A stretch of 64,000 nucleotides of DNA. Source: Glandiceps talaboti (lineage: Eukaryota; Hemichordata; Enteropneusta; Spengelidae). The stretch covers positions 5,217,922 through 5,281,921 of the forward strand of contig NC_135563.1 of the NCBI RefSeq assembly GCF_964340395.1, written 5' to 3'. Below, in pieces: positions 43,640-57,689 of this stretch; within the stretch, counting starts at the first letter, position 1, and each line of letters begins with the position of its first letter. The notes below the pieces were generated by a model. That model had not been told where the DNA came from and ran no database searches. It saw nothing but the letters and a program-made list of their open reading frames with translations. Both the position numbers and the translations under genes were made by a program.

Positions 43640-46600
43640 AAATGAAGCGGTAGAAATGGAGGTTGGTAAATGAATGATGTATAAATGTATGTCGGGGTAG
43701 ATAAAGTGATGGAGCATATGCATTGGGTGGACAAACTGATGGACACACAAAAGTTTGGAATGTGAAAGTACAGATGTTAATAAAACAGATATAAATAACT
43801 AAGCTAGCTAGGGTACAGTATAAATTATCATACATACGTACCTGTTTATTGATGTTGTTACTGACTATCAAAGCGTAACACATTCTGTATATATACGATT
43901 TCTCTAACACAGCATCTGACTGTTCTGTTTACTGAATACCATGATATCGACTACAAACACATCACTACTGTGACAAATATTTAAGCAACAACTAAGCTGC
44001 ATGTGATAAGTACAATTTTCTGTGCGCATAGAAATCTAAATCATCGTGTTTTGTTAGAGTTACATGTAATATACGGCATTATTCATAAATGCGTTGGCTC
44101 GTAGCAACACTACTATATTTAACGTTCTCGTTTCGTCTCGTCTTACACATGCCTCGGCATGAAATGCACTAAGCTATAAATCTCTGTGCAAACAGAATAC
44201 CAGATGCATCACTTGGAATACAATCTGTCCTATTTGCTGTAGTAAGTGCCCAGGCCCATGCCCATATTTGGTATAAAAGTTCAACGGCTGCTCAGTATTA
44301 CGTCCATAAAGGGCGCCAGTGAGTCTGAATATGAAACATTATGTAACATAAACGTAAATGGCAATTTGTATCACTTGGTCTGAAAACCTATGTCTAGAAT
44401 ATTTTACCTTGAGATGTAACTAACATCTTCTGTCTATTTTGGGGTTTTTATTTTCTTAAATTTGTTTTGAAGTTTTGCTGATAAAAATGGATTTCATAAA
44501 CCATGGATAACAATTATTGTTTTGCAGTATTTTCACTTGTAAAGTGTAAGTTGTCAAAGAGATAACCAAAACTTGGAGGTTTATCATGTTTGATGAGAAT
44601 ATAAAAACTCAAAACGTTTCATAATGTGTTCTGTAAAGTAAAGTAAAGTATTTAATTTTGTCTAAGAAATTAGGTACGATTACACAAATTCAACTATTGC
44701 AAACTCATGCCATGTTATAACGTACACAATAACAGCGAGAACTTCTATTTATAGTGAATTACATTTGGAATGACTTTCTCTGTTTTTCCGCGCGCGCGAA
44801 GAATGCCCGGGGATATGTCAAGTTGAGTTTGTTTGCTTTCCGTTTGCTTTGTACGAGTAAACCGCCCTGGGGTTAAAAAAAGTCTATAAATAACACTCAC
44901 GCCAAAGCTGACTGTTGGTGAATAAACTCATTAATACGCATACAATAGAAGAATTATATGGTCTACTGTGGTAGAACAACGTGTAATAACAACGCACTAC
45001 AGATTTTTTGACAATCATGTTTAAAACACAGCAATTTTGTATATGCCTACGAAGAGTCAGCGACAGGATGTCAGCGTTGTACTTTTTTTGTTGGCAATAC
45101 TTTTCGATTATGTAGTGGTCACTTAAAATTGTGGTTCTCATTGCCATAAAAATGTCACATTAATGCGTTGGTGATTTAAAGAAAAGGAATGGGGCAAGCT
45201 TAATACGTACAGAATACCTTATTGTTCGAGTCTTGTGGTAATCAAGCAACTTGGGTCATTGTTTCGGTGGACTTTGTCTGGAAGTGAAGAAAATGTGAAC
45301 ATAATTCGCTTTTCTGTTGTTTCAGAACAAAGTACAGTATTAGTGACGGCCGAGTCACGTGACAGTAATACTGTCGTAATCGAAAGTATACATGGTATAT
45401 AATATGAATTGAGATTGATATGACGTTGTGTGTAGGTCATTCTACGATGAATGAACAATTTGTCACAAGTTGCTCACTCGTGAAATTGAAAATAAGTAAA
45501 CTGAAACATAAGTATGCACTTTACATGTGATTGACAACAGCAATGGCAAACATCAATTTAGCTGGCAGAGCTTTACTAGTAGGTTTCGCCATTAAACCCA
45601 ACTCCTTCAAAAAACATGGATGTGGGTAGTCATAAAAAATAACTTCTTTTATAATGTCCCATCAATCGTTTTTAGTTGTAATATTATAATATAAGCCCAA
45701 AAGATCAAACCATTAATCACAGATTGTGTATTTACCATGACATGTTTACCCACTACACACATATCAGAATTTAAAAGGCATTATACGACATTGATTGATT
45801 GCAAAGTAAAGTGTATTGGTAAAAGGTTGATCCAATAATTCGTAGATGGATTACTAAATTAGTATATTTTCATAATGACAAGTTCTTGATTCAGTGGATT
45901 TTCCGGAAATATGAACAGTTGACTAATAAAAAAGTGAAAAATTATTCACAAACCAATTTTTTTTTTATTACCAGTACCTTAGAAATGGTACAATAAAATA
46001 AGTACCAGTTATATATAAACAATACGTAGGTCTGTCAATGATGTATGGGGTTGATTTCGTATAAATATTTGGAAATTAATAAATTCCTTACAGCTGTCAC
46101 AAATGTTATGCAACGCATATGAAATAATAGTTTTGGTCAAAAAATACTATTCAAAAACTACACAATGTAAAGGTATTGACAAAAACACCATTCACAAGTT
46201 ACACAATGAAACGTTCATTTAAAAACTTCAAAATAAAGTTCTGGCATGTTGTGTTAATTATTGTTGTAAAGTGTAATCTCCTCTCCAATACAAAGATATT
46301 CTGTGTGCAGGTAACCTTGTTGTTTTGTTGAATAGTTTTTAATTAACCTTTCAATTATTACGATGGATTACACATGTATACGTACTCATCTTTCCAGTTT
46401 CCGCGGCTTCATGATAACGCTCTTCTTGTCAATTCACTCTCAGTGTAACAAAATCCACGTCTCCCTGTGGAAACCAGAAGTGGTATCATCGTTAGAGGAA
46501 CCACAAATGATACCGTTTGCAACCATTAATCTGAATGAAATGCACAATGTTGAATTATAGAAAACAAATATTAGGGCAAGGATTAAAATATCAACTTCTC

Positions 46601-46730
46601 TTTGTTTTTCCAATTGTTGAAGCTTTTCAAAGCATATGGTATGCACACACTCGTATCAATGGATAGTATTAATGTATTGATATACTTTATCAGAGAACAA
46701 TACTCATGAAAAATGTCTTTGTTGTTATTG
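43640..46730. other. Intergenic, no gene seen
   Basis: About 3 kb of AT-rich sequence. Short open frames do not show domains, splice context or composition that would support a gene. Confidence 0.4.
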
Positions 46731-46732
46731 TC

Positions 46733-46807
46733 ATGTATGTATGTATGATTATGTATGTATGTATGTATGTATGTATGTATGTATGTATGTATGTATGTAT
46801 GTATGTA

Positions 46808-46842
<35 letters not shown>

Positions 46843-47100
46843 ATGTATGTATGTATGTATATGTGTGTGCGTGCGTGCGTGCGTGCGTGTGTGTGTGGCT
46901 GTCTGTCTGTATGTATGTGTGTATGTGTGTATATGTGTGTGCGTGCGAGTGTCTGTCTGTCAGGCTGTCTGTCTGTATGTATGTATGTATGTATGTATGT
47001 ATGTATATGTGTGCGTGCGTGCGTGTGTGGCTGTCTGTATGTATGTATGTATGTATGTATGTATGTATGTATGTATGTATGTGTGTGTGTGTGTGCGTGC

Positions 47101-47142
<42 letters not shown>

Positions 47143-47160
47143 ATGTATGTATGTATGTAT
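46733..47160. repeat. Compound (GTAT)n/(CTGT)n/(GCGT)n array with higher-order structure
   Basis: About 430 bp of tetranucleotides in an ordered succession. GTAT, CTGT, GTAT, GTGC and GTGTGTGTGG-CTGT blocks recur about three times (near 46860-46900, 46940-46980 and 47010-47040), so the array grew partly by duplicating mixed blocks. Confidence 0.9.
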
Positions 47161-47329
47161 TAGTGTTTTTTGAAAGATATTACTTGTCATCGTGACTCTG
47201 TTATCGTTTATGGTGTTTTTGCGTGACATGACAGCAGACAATCACAGTGACTGTGACACAATGAATTGGACATAACATAACATGTATCTAGCAAAGGTAA
47301 ACTATGACAGTATCGCTTGCCAAACATGT

Positions 47330-47880
47330 GTCGTTACCATTTACGCAGTTTTCCTTCCATTTCGAAAAGCAAGTTATAACGTGACATTATTTTTGTGTTT
47401 GCGTATATTTCACCAGAGAGGTCACCTTTATACAAAACTGGTGAACCAAATGGAATGAAACGTTTGGAAGAGTATTTAGAAGACACTTTTTGTAACGTCC
47501 AACATGGCAATTTCGATTTAGCTCTAACTGGAGACTTTCATGCACGTACGGGTGATTTAGAAGACTTTATATTCTCCAGGACACTGAATCAGCTGCAGAA
47601 CCAAACAATGCGATTGATTATGAGAAGGATGACTTTGATAGAGTTAACAAATCTATTAAATAACAAATTTAAGGTATAAGTAATTTTGGTAGAAGTTGTA
47701 AGTTTAATGTACATTACGTGTATGTTGAATGGTCGCTTTTAGGGTGATGTAAATTTGAACTACACATGGTTGGCAAAGAGTCAAAACAGACTCAAAGTGA
47801 GTTAAAAGAATTGAATACATGAAGTTATTGCTTGAAATACATCAAATATCAACTATCTATGTTGAATAGCTATCTAAAGG
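47330..47880 (+). pseudogene. LINE endonuclease fragment
   Basis: A plus-strand frame from 47395 encodes FAYISPERSPLYKTGEPNGM and LALTGDFHARTGDLEDF, the early strands of an EEP endonuclease (YIPPExSP, GDFNARTG) as found in non-LTR retrotransposons. The catalytic Asn of GDFN is His here. After about 47600 the signal continues in other frames (NAIDYEKDDFDRVNK, then SNFGRSC, then DVNLNYTWLAKS) to about 47800, so the copy is frameshifted. Neither the second half of the endonuclease nor an RT is present. It is not close in sequence to the LINE at 4.8-7.8 kb. Confidence 0.7.
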
Positions 47881-48572
47881 AGGCGCCTCTATGACGTATT
47901 ATATATTGATTGCTGTCTACCAATACAAAAATTGTAATCTTCGCTATACAGAAATCTTGCTATAGAAGGAGAAATTATCTTGACAGTTTTTGAGATTCTT
48001 TCACGCACAAAATATTAATATTAAGAATTGTAAAGGATTCTAAGTGTGAGATTAAGAAAATTCAATTTTTGGTATTCGAATTCATGTTAAAGCCAGGGAA
48101 AGGTCTGTACACTTGGGACGAGGATATCAGTCAATGAATATAAGCGTATTATATATTCTGTAACAGTCTTAGAGGGAAATCACGCTATCAACTTGTAGAC
48201 TATGAGGTCGTTCTGTGGAATAATGGGATATGAATAATCTATTTTTTTAAATAATCTATTATGTATCCATATTTGTGAAACTATGGGTCATGCGATCCAT
48301 TGGTTTATATGAAATGATTGTTTTATTATGACAGTATCCGTCATTCGATGTGCTCTGACACTGTTGTCAAATAATTATGATCAGGTACAATAGTAGTGCC
48401 ATAAATCCAGATAAATTTGGTCATTTTTAATTGTCAATCTGGCAGTCTTTGCTAACTCATATTAATCGATGGTGATTTATGACTTTGACAATGTTCGTGA
48501 AATATTTCTTGTAAAATATACCCACGGCTAATTCATCATCATAGGTGGTACAAATTAACAAGAAAAGACCTT

Positions 48573-48646
48573 CATGTATGTATGCATGTATGTATGTATG
48601 TATGTATGTATGTATGTATGTATGTATGTATGTATGTATGTATGTA
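48573..48646. repeat. (GTAT)n microsatellite
   Basis: About 18 tetranucleotide units, one of them GCAT. Confidence 0.95.
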
Positions 48647-48836
48647 GTCTATTTTGATGAAATGAGAACAAAGACACTAGTTTTGCTGTAGTTCTCGGTC
48701 GTCAATTAGTCTTTCATCTCAACAGAAATGAAGATACAGCAATCACTGCCATCCATAACTAGGATACTGTAGCCCATGCTCAACTCGTATGAGAACTCTC
48801 TGAATGTCGCGCTTTCCTAGCAAATATTAAGCAATA

Positions 48837-48932
48837 GATAGTCAACGAGTTCGGGAGGGTTATGTGTCAATAAACGATGGGATGTAGCCCATGAGTTTTT
48901 GGCACATAACCCTACCGAACGAGTTGTCTATC
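48837..48932. mobile_element. Hairpin element, GATAG...CTATC
   Basis: Two arms of about 34 bp pair with few mismatches: GATAGTCAACGAGTTCGGGA continuing GGGTTATGTGTCAA, and the inverse of GATAGACAACTCGTTCGGTA. The loop is about 28 bp. Just outside lie CTACGGCGTGATTGGCT and, at 49054, its partial inverse CCGTAGTA, suggesting a larger nested inverted structure to about 49062. Confidence 0.6.
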
Positions 48933-49179
48933 GTACCTATACTACGGCGTGATTGGCTCAAACGGATATATAGGTCACATCCCTAAGAAAGAATGGTTAT
49001 GGCTCCATATAACCAACCAAAATCAAGGCCTCTGATCGGCCAAGTCGGTCTTGCCGTAGTATAAAAAATCTTACTACAGAAATAGATGCGGTATGTATGA
49101 AATTATAAACCAATTGCCGTTCTTCGTACTTAGTTTATGGTTGTAAAAGCGAAGTAAAACATAGAATGAATAATTTAAG

Positions 49180-49523
49180 AAGATAAATTGTGAAGTTTCT
49201 ATGAAAACTGCTAGCGATGAATGCCGTATCAGAATTAATAGTCCGTTACACTAATTATCTCTACCAAGATAATTTGTGAAGTTTCTATGAAAACTGCTTG
49301 CGATGAATGCCGTATCAGAATTAATAGTCCGTTACACTAATTATCTCTACCAAGATAATTTGTGAAGTTTCTATGAAAACTGCTTGCGATGAATGCCGTA
49401 TCAGAATTAATAGTCCGTTACACTAATTATCTCTACCAAGATAATTTGTGAAGTTTGTATGAAAACTGCTTGCGATGAATACCGTATCAGAATTGATAGT
49501 CCGTTACACTAATTATCTCTACC
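49180..49523 (+). repeat. 86 bp tandem repeat, 4 copies
   Basis: Units begin at 49180, 49266, 49352 and 49438 (AAGATAAATTGTGAAGTTTC in the first, AAGATAATTTGTGAAGTTT in the others). The two central units are nearly identical; the first and last differ at a few positions. The unit is not a multiple of three and no frame runs through. Confidence 0.95.
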
Positions 49524-49524
49524 C

Positions 49525-50430
49525 ACCCATGGAAACATAAACACAAATTAATCTTGCAAATTAAAATAATCAACATTAAACAAAAATTCGGCGAGATCAA
49601 TTGGTATCCAAACATGTCATTACGATAATGGACCATTTTTCTGAGTGCGTTTGTATTCTACATTACCCCAGAGAAGGCTTTATTGCAATGTAAACTATTC
49701 AAGCAATCAAATTATTCATTTTGTTATATCTTAGCAACTTGTAAAATTGACTTTTGATGGATTTCCAGTAAAAATGCAATCCAATTTACTATCAAGTCAA
49801 TAAAATACTTCATGTCCACCAGGATGGTATACTGCATACCTGGGGACTGTGGTAGGGAGGGGGTGACAGAGAGGTGATTCTGACTGCAGAACTAATTTAC
49901 AAAAAACGTGTATCACGCAACCGTGATCGTCATTGATTTAGAAATATCGATTCCTAAGGATCCTTAGTTGTCAACCCCGAGGCAGGGACCCGATGAATCA
50001 TTTGATCTTGACGTTTAAAGGCTACAATTTGATCAGTTGGCTTCGTTACCTGCCGAGAAAAAGAAAGTTACACGCCAGGACGGCACACGGAATGTACTAG
50101 TTGATGCATTAGCTCAGCTGGTCGGTGCTCTTCCACTATGACTATAGAATTTAGAAAACGTGGGTTGACTCCTACACATGGCACTTTTCTTTCCTCAATT
50201 TCATTTTATAACTTTGTATCTATCTACGGTGCGTGCTTCACTTCAACATTACATGTTTAATTAATGTTGCAATTGTGTGAAAATCACTACTTTCTCTTAC
50301 CAACAGCTACGTATAACTGGACACGGTAATCCAAGATTGACACATATTTCCTTTAATGTCAGATATTTCCGAGTTGTTATTGTCTCTTTCAGGCAATTTG
50401 CCCCACAGAAACAATATTTACGAACTAGAA
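49525..50430. other. Intergenic, with a tRNA-like stretch
   Basis: No protein gene was seen. The only structured signal is the tRNA-like segment near 50.1 kb, listed separately. Confidence 0.45.
50105..50187 (+). ncRNA. tRNA-like sequence (pseudogene or SINE head)
   Basis: TTAGCTCAGCTGGTCGG matches the A box (D arm) of a tRNA gene, and GTGGGTTGACTCC about 40 bp later approximates the B box (T arm, normally GGTTCGANTCC). The acceptor and T stems do not pair properly, so it is not a functional tRNA. It could be a decayed tRNA gene or the head of a tRNA-derived SINE; no second copy was found in the window. Confidence 0.35.
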
Positions 50431-50431
50431 C

Positions 50432-50432
50432 G

Positions 50433-50504
<72 letters not shown>
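50432..50504. repeat. (TA)n microsatellite
   Basis: About 35 TA units. Confidence 0.95.
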
Positions 50505-50506
<2 letters not shown>

Positions 50507-50641
50507 GCTTTACATTGTCAAATTAAAATGTAATACTGATTGCCTTAAAGAATTATACTTAAGCGTGAGAAGACGTTGAGTGGGTGGGTTTCCGTATGGG
50601 CGTTGCAGTATGTATGACTTTATCATGTTACATGCATATAT

Positions 50642-53619
<2,978 letters not shown>

Positions 53620-54720
53620 ATGGAAGAACCCTGCAACCTTACTTCAGATAATTCCAGTGTTTCATGTGAAGATCAAGCTGACCTGAACGCTGGAGATGTG
53701 TTGCTTGGGGTGATATTAGCAGTCATAACGGTGGCGGCAATTGTTGGTAACGCATTCGTAATCGTAGCTGTGTTTAAGTACCGTCGACTACGTACCATGA
53801 CCAATTTGTTCATATTGAATTTAGCTTTTGCGGATGAACTGGTCGGTTCACTCGTCATGACTACCACTCTTAGTTACCATTTCGCTGGAAAGTGGTACTT
53901 TGGACATTTTTTATGCCATTTCTGGCTAGCGATTGACGTTGTTGGTTGTACTTCGTCTATAAACCATCTATGCTGCATCGCTATTGATAGATATTTTGCA
54001 ATTAACTACCCGTTCTCATACGATGCCAAAATGTCTGCCAAAAAATTAGCCTGCATATCAACGTTTGTTTGGATTCTGTCTGGGTTAATCGGTTTTATAC
54101 CTATATTTTTTGGATGGTATAAAAGACCCGGATTTGAGCAACCACCAATGCAATGTCTCGTTAACTTCAACACAGCATTCTCAATTTCATCGTCTTTGAT
54201 TTCATTTTACATTCCTTTGATGATAATGTCAATCGTGTACTGGCGAATTTATAAAACCGCTCGTCATCACCATAAGCGGATTTACCAAGCACAACTCGGT
54301 ACAAACCAGGTGTCAGTTGCAAAAGGGAATGGTGGCAGCCGATCTCCCCTCTCGCGCAGAAAACAGAAACATGCCAGTGCTGTGAAAGAGCACGGGAAAG
54401 CAGCGAAGACATTAGGTGTGATAATGGGATGCTTTGTAGCCTGTTGGTTGCCGTTTTTCGTCGTGAACATAGTATCACCTCTGTGCGGCGACTGTATACC
54501 CGAACTTGTGTCCGTCATATTCGTGTGGCTTGGGTATGCCAATTCAGCAGTCAACCCTTTTCTGTACGGATTTCTGAATAAAGAATTCAAACACGCTTTC
54601 AAGGATTTACTGAAAACTGGGAAACTTTGTGGACAACAATTTCGATCACATCCAAGGAAAATGCGTATGGAAACAACAGTCGAATACAGTGCGCACAATT
54701 CAAAGGTATCCAGGCTGTAG
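53620..54720 (+). CDS. Class A amine-type G-protein-coupled receptor
   Basis: A 366-residue intronless receptor, predicted to couple biogenic amine binding to G proteins at the plasma membrane. ATG 53620 is used; the open frame upstream has no ATG. Seven hydrophobic segments are visible. N-terminal glycosylation sites are N6 and N11. Key residues: N44 (1.50), D72 (2.50), C99 with C179 as the extracellular disulfide, amine-binding D106 (3.32), DRY at 123-125, S191, S192 and S195 (5.42, 5.43, 5.46), CWLPFF at 275-280 (W6.48, F6.51, F6.52), W303 (7.40), Y306 (7.43) and NPFLY at 312-316. All three TM5 serines favour a catechol or phenol amine ligand. TM3 and TM6-7 resemble octopamine-beta, 5-HT4 and H2 receptors, which usually signal through Gs. 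The third loop is short (about 213-258) and basic; C337 is a possible palmitoylation site. The exact ligand cannot be assigned. Confidence 0.9.
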   Translation: MEEPCNLTSDNSSVSCEDQADLNAGDVLLGVILAVITVAAIVGNAFVIVAVFKYRRLRTMTNLFILNLAFADELVGSLVMTTTLSYHFAGKWYFGHFLCHFWLAIDVVGCTSSINHLCCIAIDRYFAINYPFSYDAKMSAKKLACISTFVWILSGLIGFIPIFFGWYKRPGFEQPPMQCLVNFNTAFSISSSLISFYIPLMIMSIVYWRIYKTARHHHKRIYQAQLGTNQVSVAKGNGGSRSPLSRRKQKHASAVKEHGKAAKTLGVIMGCFVACWLPFFVVNIVSPLCGDCIPELVSVIFVWLGYANSAVNPFLYGFLNKEFKHAFKDLLKTGKLCGQQFRSHPRKMRMETTVEYSAHNSKVSRL

Positions 54721-55065
54721 TTGGTATTATTCTCCCATGAATGATCACAGAGAATGACTGTCACGCCGAAATTTGAATTAACATCATAATCTCTGTGACG
54801 TAACGCAATGATTGTGTTTTTTGTGTGAAGAACTCACCACTCGAGAGGTAAACTGTTTGTGTTGGCATACTTTCCTAGGTAAGCAGTATTTACAACGGAA
54901 ACTGTAAAGTAGCCCTTTCCTGCATATAAATGGGATATATCAATTAAGTGCTTCATTCTATGCCGGCTCAAAAAAAACAAAACAATCGTATAGCTTAGTC
55001 GAATGTGTATGTATAGAAATGAAATTAGTGATTCGTACTTGTCGACAACCAACCAACCAACCAAC

Positions 55066-55099
<34 letters not shown>

Positions 55100-57274
55100 C
55101 TTAATCAATCAATCAATCAATCGATAGATGTTACATTAAAATTGCCAACAAGTGTGTAATATATATATACATATATAGGAAATCACACGTCTTTACGTGA
55201 TATCATTATTTATTAAGTTTCATTATAACTTGCAATTATTTGTAATGGTCCATTCATAAATAAATTGAACGTTGATTTTCATCGAATTATTTAGATTGAC
55301 CTTCATTTAATACACTACTTTAGTTCCAACTATTGTATAAAAGTCACCTGTTACGGTTCAAAATCCATTTTGAATGAGTTTTGCCAGCTTTACGTGCACA
55401 CAGACAATGTGATGTGCCTTAACTCGTTGCCTTATTGTATTGTTTTTTCACGCACATTATTTGACCTTTTCGCAATGGGTTTATGCGTTGTGGTATATTT
55501 CTCGAAGGGTGCAAAGTATTCAAAGAAAAACGTCCTGGCGTTATCCAATAGGAAATAGGGATGGAATATTATCCCATGTGGAATATGACATTGAACCCCC
55601 CCCCCCCCCCCATACGCACAGAGCCTGATTCTGCATTATTGTTGATAATTTTCATATAAATTGATTTATAAGCGCTTACACCGACAGTAATACTGTGTAA
55701 CCACAACCAAAACGAGACTGGAGTTTACAGAAACATAATTTTAATTAGTTGTAGATTACTAATACACAGTATTTCGATGAAAAGTATCCAGGCTGTCTAA
55801 TCTCATCATAAGACCACACGTTGTCAGTGTTGTCATATCTATACAGCTGACGAAAAGTGCTAGGGGCAATCAACCACGACGTATCTGTAAACAGCGGCAC
55901 ATGTCGGCATATTTCGTGTTAATTATGTCCATTCAGACATGCATCTGTTTGTAACAAGCGTCAAATCCAAATAGTTTGTCCATTGTCTGTAACACCGTTT
56001 AACGTGCTTCGACGAGTCACTACACTGAGGCGTGAAAAACCCTGTATATTAATAACACAATATAATACTTAACAAAAATTTGACAAATAGTTTTACAAAA
56101 AGACTACTAAAATACACACAAAGGTAGGAGGGGAGCGACCATACAAATATATACCATAATAACATTATAATCAAAGGAATAAACAAAGGAATAGGAATAC
56201 AAATTCAAAATTTCAAGCAAGATACATTCTAAAGAAAACTATCATGCGTGTATGCATATGTGTATAAGGCCGTTACAGTATGGCTTTATCCACCTGATGA
56301 ACTTGTAACTTTGCCTTTTTCTGTGTTAAATCCACCACGGAAAGGTCATTGACCCGGTAAAACAGTTTCCTTGTTAATTCGCCAAATCGGGGGCAAGTTC
56401 GATGCCCTAAGTTATTCCCTATTGGCAACAAAGGGTATCTTTATTTAACCGCGAAAGCATTATTCTACCACATTTTGTATTCGTTGCGTCAACGTACATG
56501 TATTCCCTTTTGATGAGTCTAATTGCAGGACTGATGCGCTACACTGTAATAGACTGTATGTAAGATACGATGTCGTTCCGCCCCGATTGGTCCTCTGTAG
56601 AGGTAGCCGATAGAGCGGCAAGACACGTCGTATCTTGTAGACGACGACGTATCATGTCGTACCTACACGTGACTAAAATGTTTGTCGTATCATCTGAAGA
56701 TTGTAGACTTAATCTATATTTGGAGGATGGTCCATTTAATACATCTGAACACCAGGTTGCGTCAGACAGATTACAATGATTCTGGAATCTATAGAAATCC
56801 ATAACATTTGCAACGATTGTCTTACTTTCAACATGGTACATGTGGTGTACTAAACAAAAAGGGAGTGTCTAAAGTCAGCCATTAAAATGTCCGCCTAGTA
56901 TTTTTTAACGGAATAACACTTCTATTCTCGAAACTGGCCTAATTACAGCCCTTTACCGAGACGCATGTAGTGGCTTGTATACAACTATCCTATCCTATTC
57001 AGTGAAGCTTGCCACAATGTATTGTGTTTAAATGAACACAATAAATATAGCAGAGATTCGCCCCTCACTGTCAAAGTGTTTCATTTTCTGGTCAGTATGG
57101 TTACTGTAAAGTAGGATATTTGAATATTGTTAAAACAATGCACAATCTACCAAGTCGACAGTGTGTTTATAGTTTATAGTAGTAGTGTATACGCTGCTAC
57201 TGTTTACATCATTAACCAAATACAGAGCAGACACTGTAGTGTGTTAGGGATGGTATTGTGTTCTCAGATCTGTA
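54721..57274. other. 3' flank of GPCR gene and intergenic sequence
   Basis: AATAAA occurs in CATAAATAAATTGAACG near 55257, a possible polyadenylation site for the receptor gene. A CCAA/CAAT array lies at 55049-55122 and a poly-C run near 55598-55610. No coding frame is supported. Confidence 0.45.
55049..55122. repeat. (CCAA)n(TCAA)n microsatellite
   Basis: Five CCAA copies pass into about 13 TCAA copies, one of them with a CACTTAATCAA interruption. Confidence 0.9.
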
Positions 57275-57689
57275 GGCCAAATGAAATAAATAGTGTTTCT
57301 GATAACCAGACCGACCCTAGTTTAAGCCCCGACCCTAAACATTTTTTTTGTGCACCCAAAAGGTAGATTGGTAACAATTTACCTCTATTTCCGTGTACAC
57401 CTTCATACCTTTGCCCCATTTGTAAAAATGTCGAATTCCAGAGAGAAACCTGTTCTTTTAAGACTATAACCGTGTAGTCTGCATATAACACGTCTACTTA
57501 ACTTAGTAATTATCTTCATTTACTTCTTTTATACTTCATCAAACTCTCACGGAAGTGTAGTGACCGATAGGTATCTTATCTTGGGGTCGAAGTTATTTAA
57601 ATAAATTCGAAGTAAAATAAAGCAAAATTCCGACCTACCTACCCTATTTTCTGGAGTCATGTTATCGGAAACATCTTTTTTATTTTGCC
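57275..57689 (+). mobile_element. MITE family 2 (GGCC ends), copy 4 (diverged)
   Basis: The left end is GGCCAAATGAAATAAATAGT, continuing GTTTCTGATAACCAGACC. The right end, read inward, is GGCAAAATAAAAAAGATGTT, continuing TCCGATAAC. It shares CCCCGACCCTAAACATTTTT and the CCTACCTACCCTATTTTCTG block with the other copies. The right flank is TTA and the left flank GTA. Length 415 bp, the longest and most diverged member. Confidence 0.6.

Noticed and set aside
50105-50187. Functional tRNA gene
   Set aside because: A- and B-box-like motifs are present, but the acceptor and T stems do not pair and no sensible anticodon arm forms.
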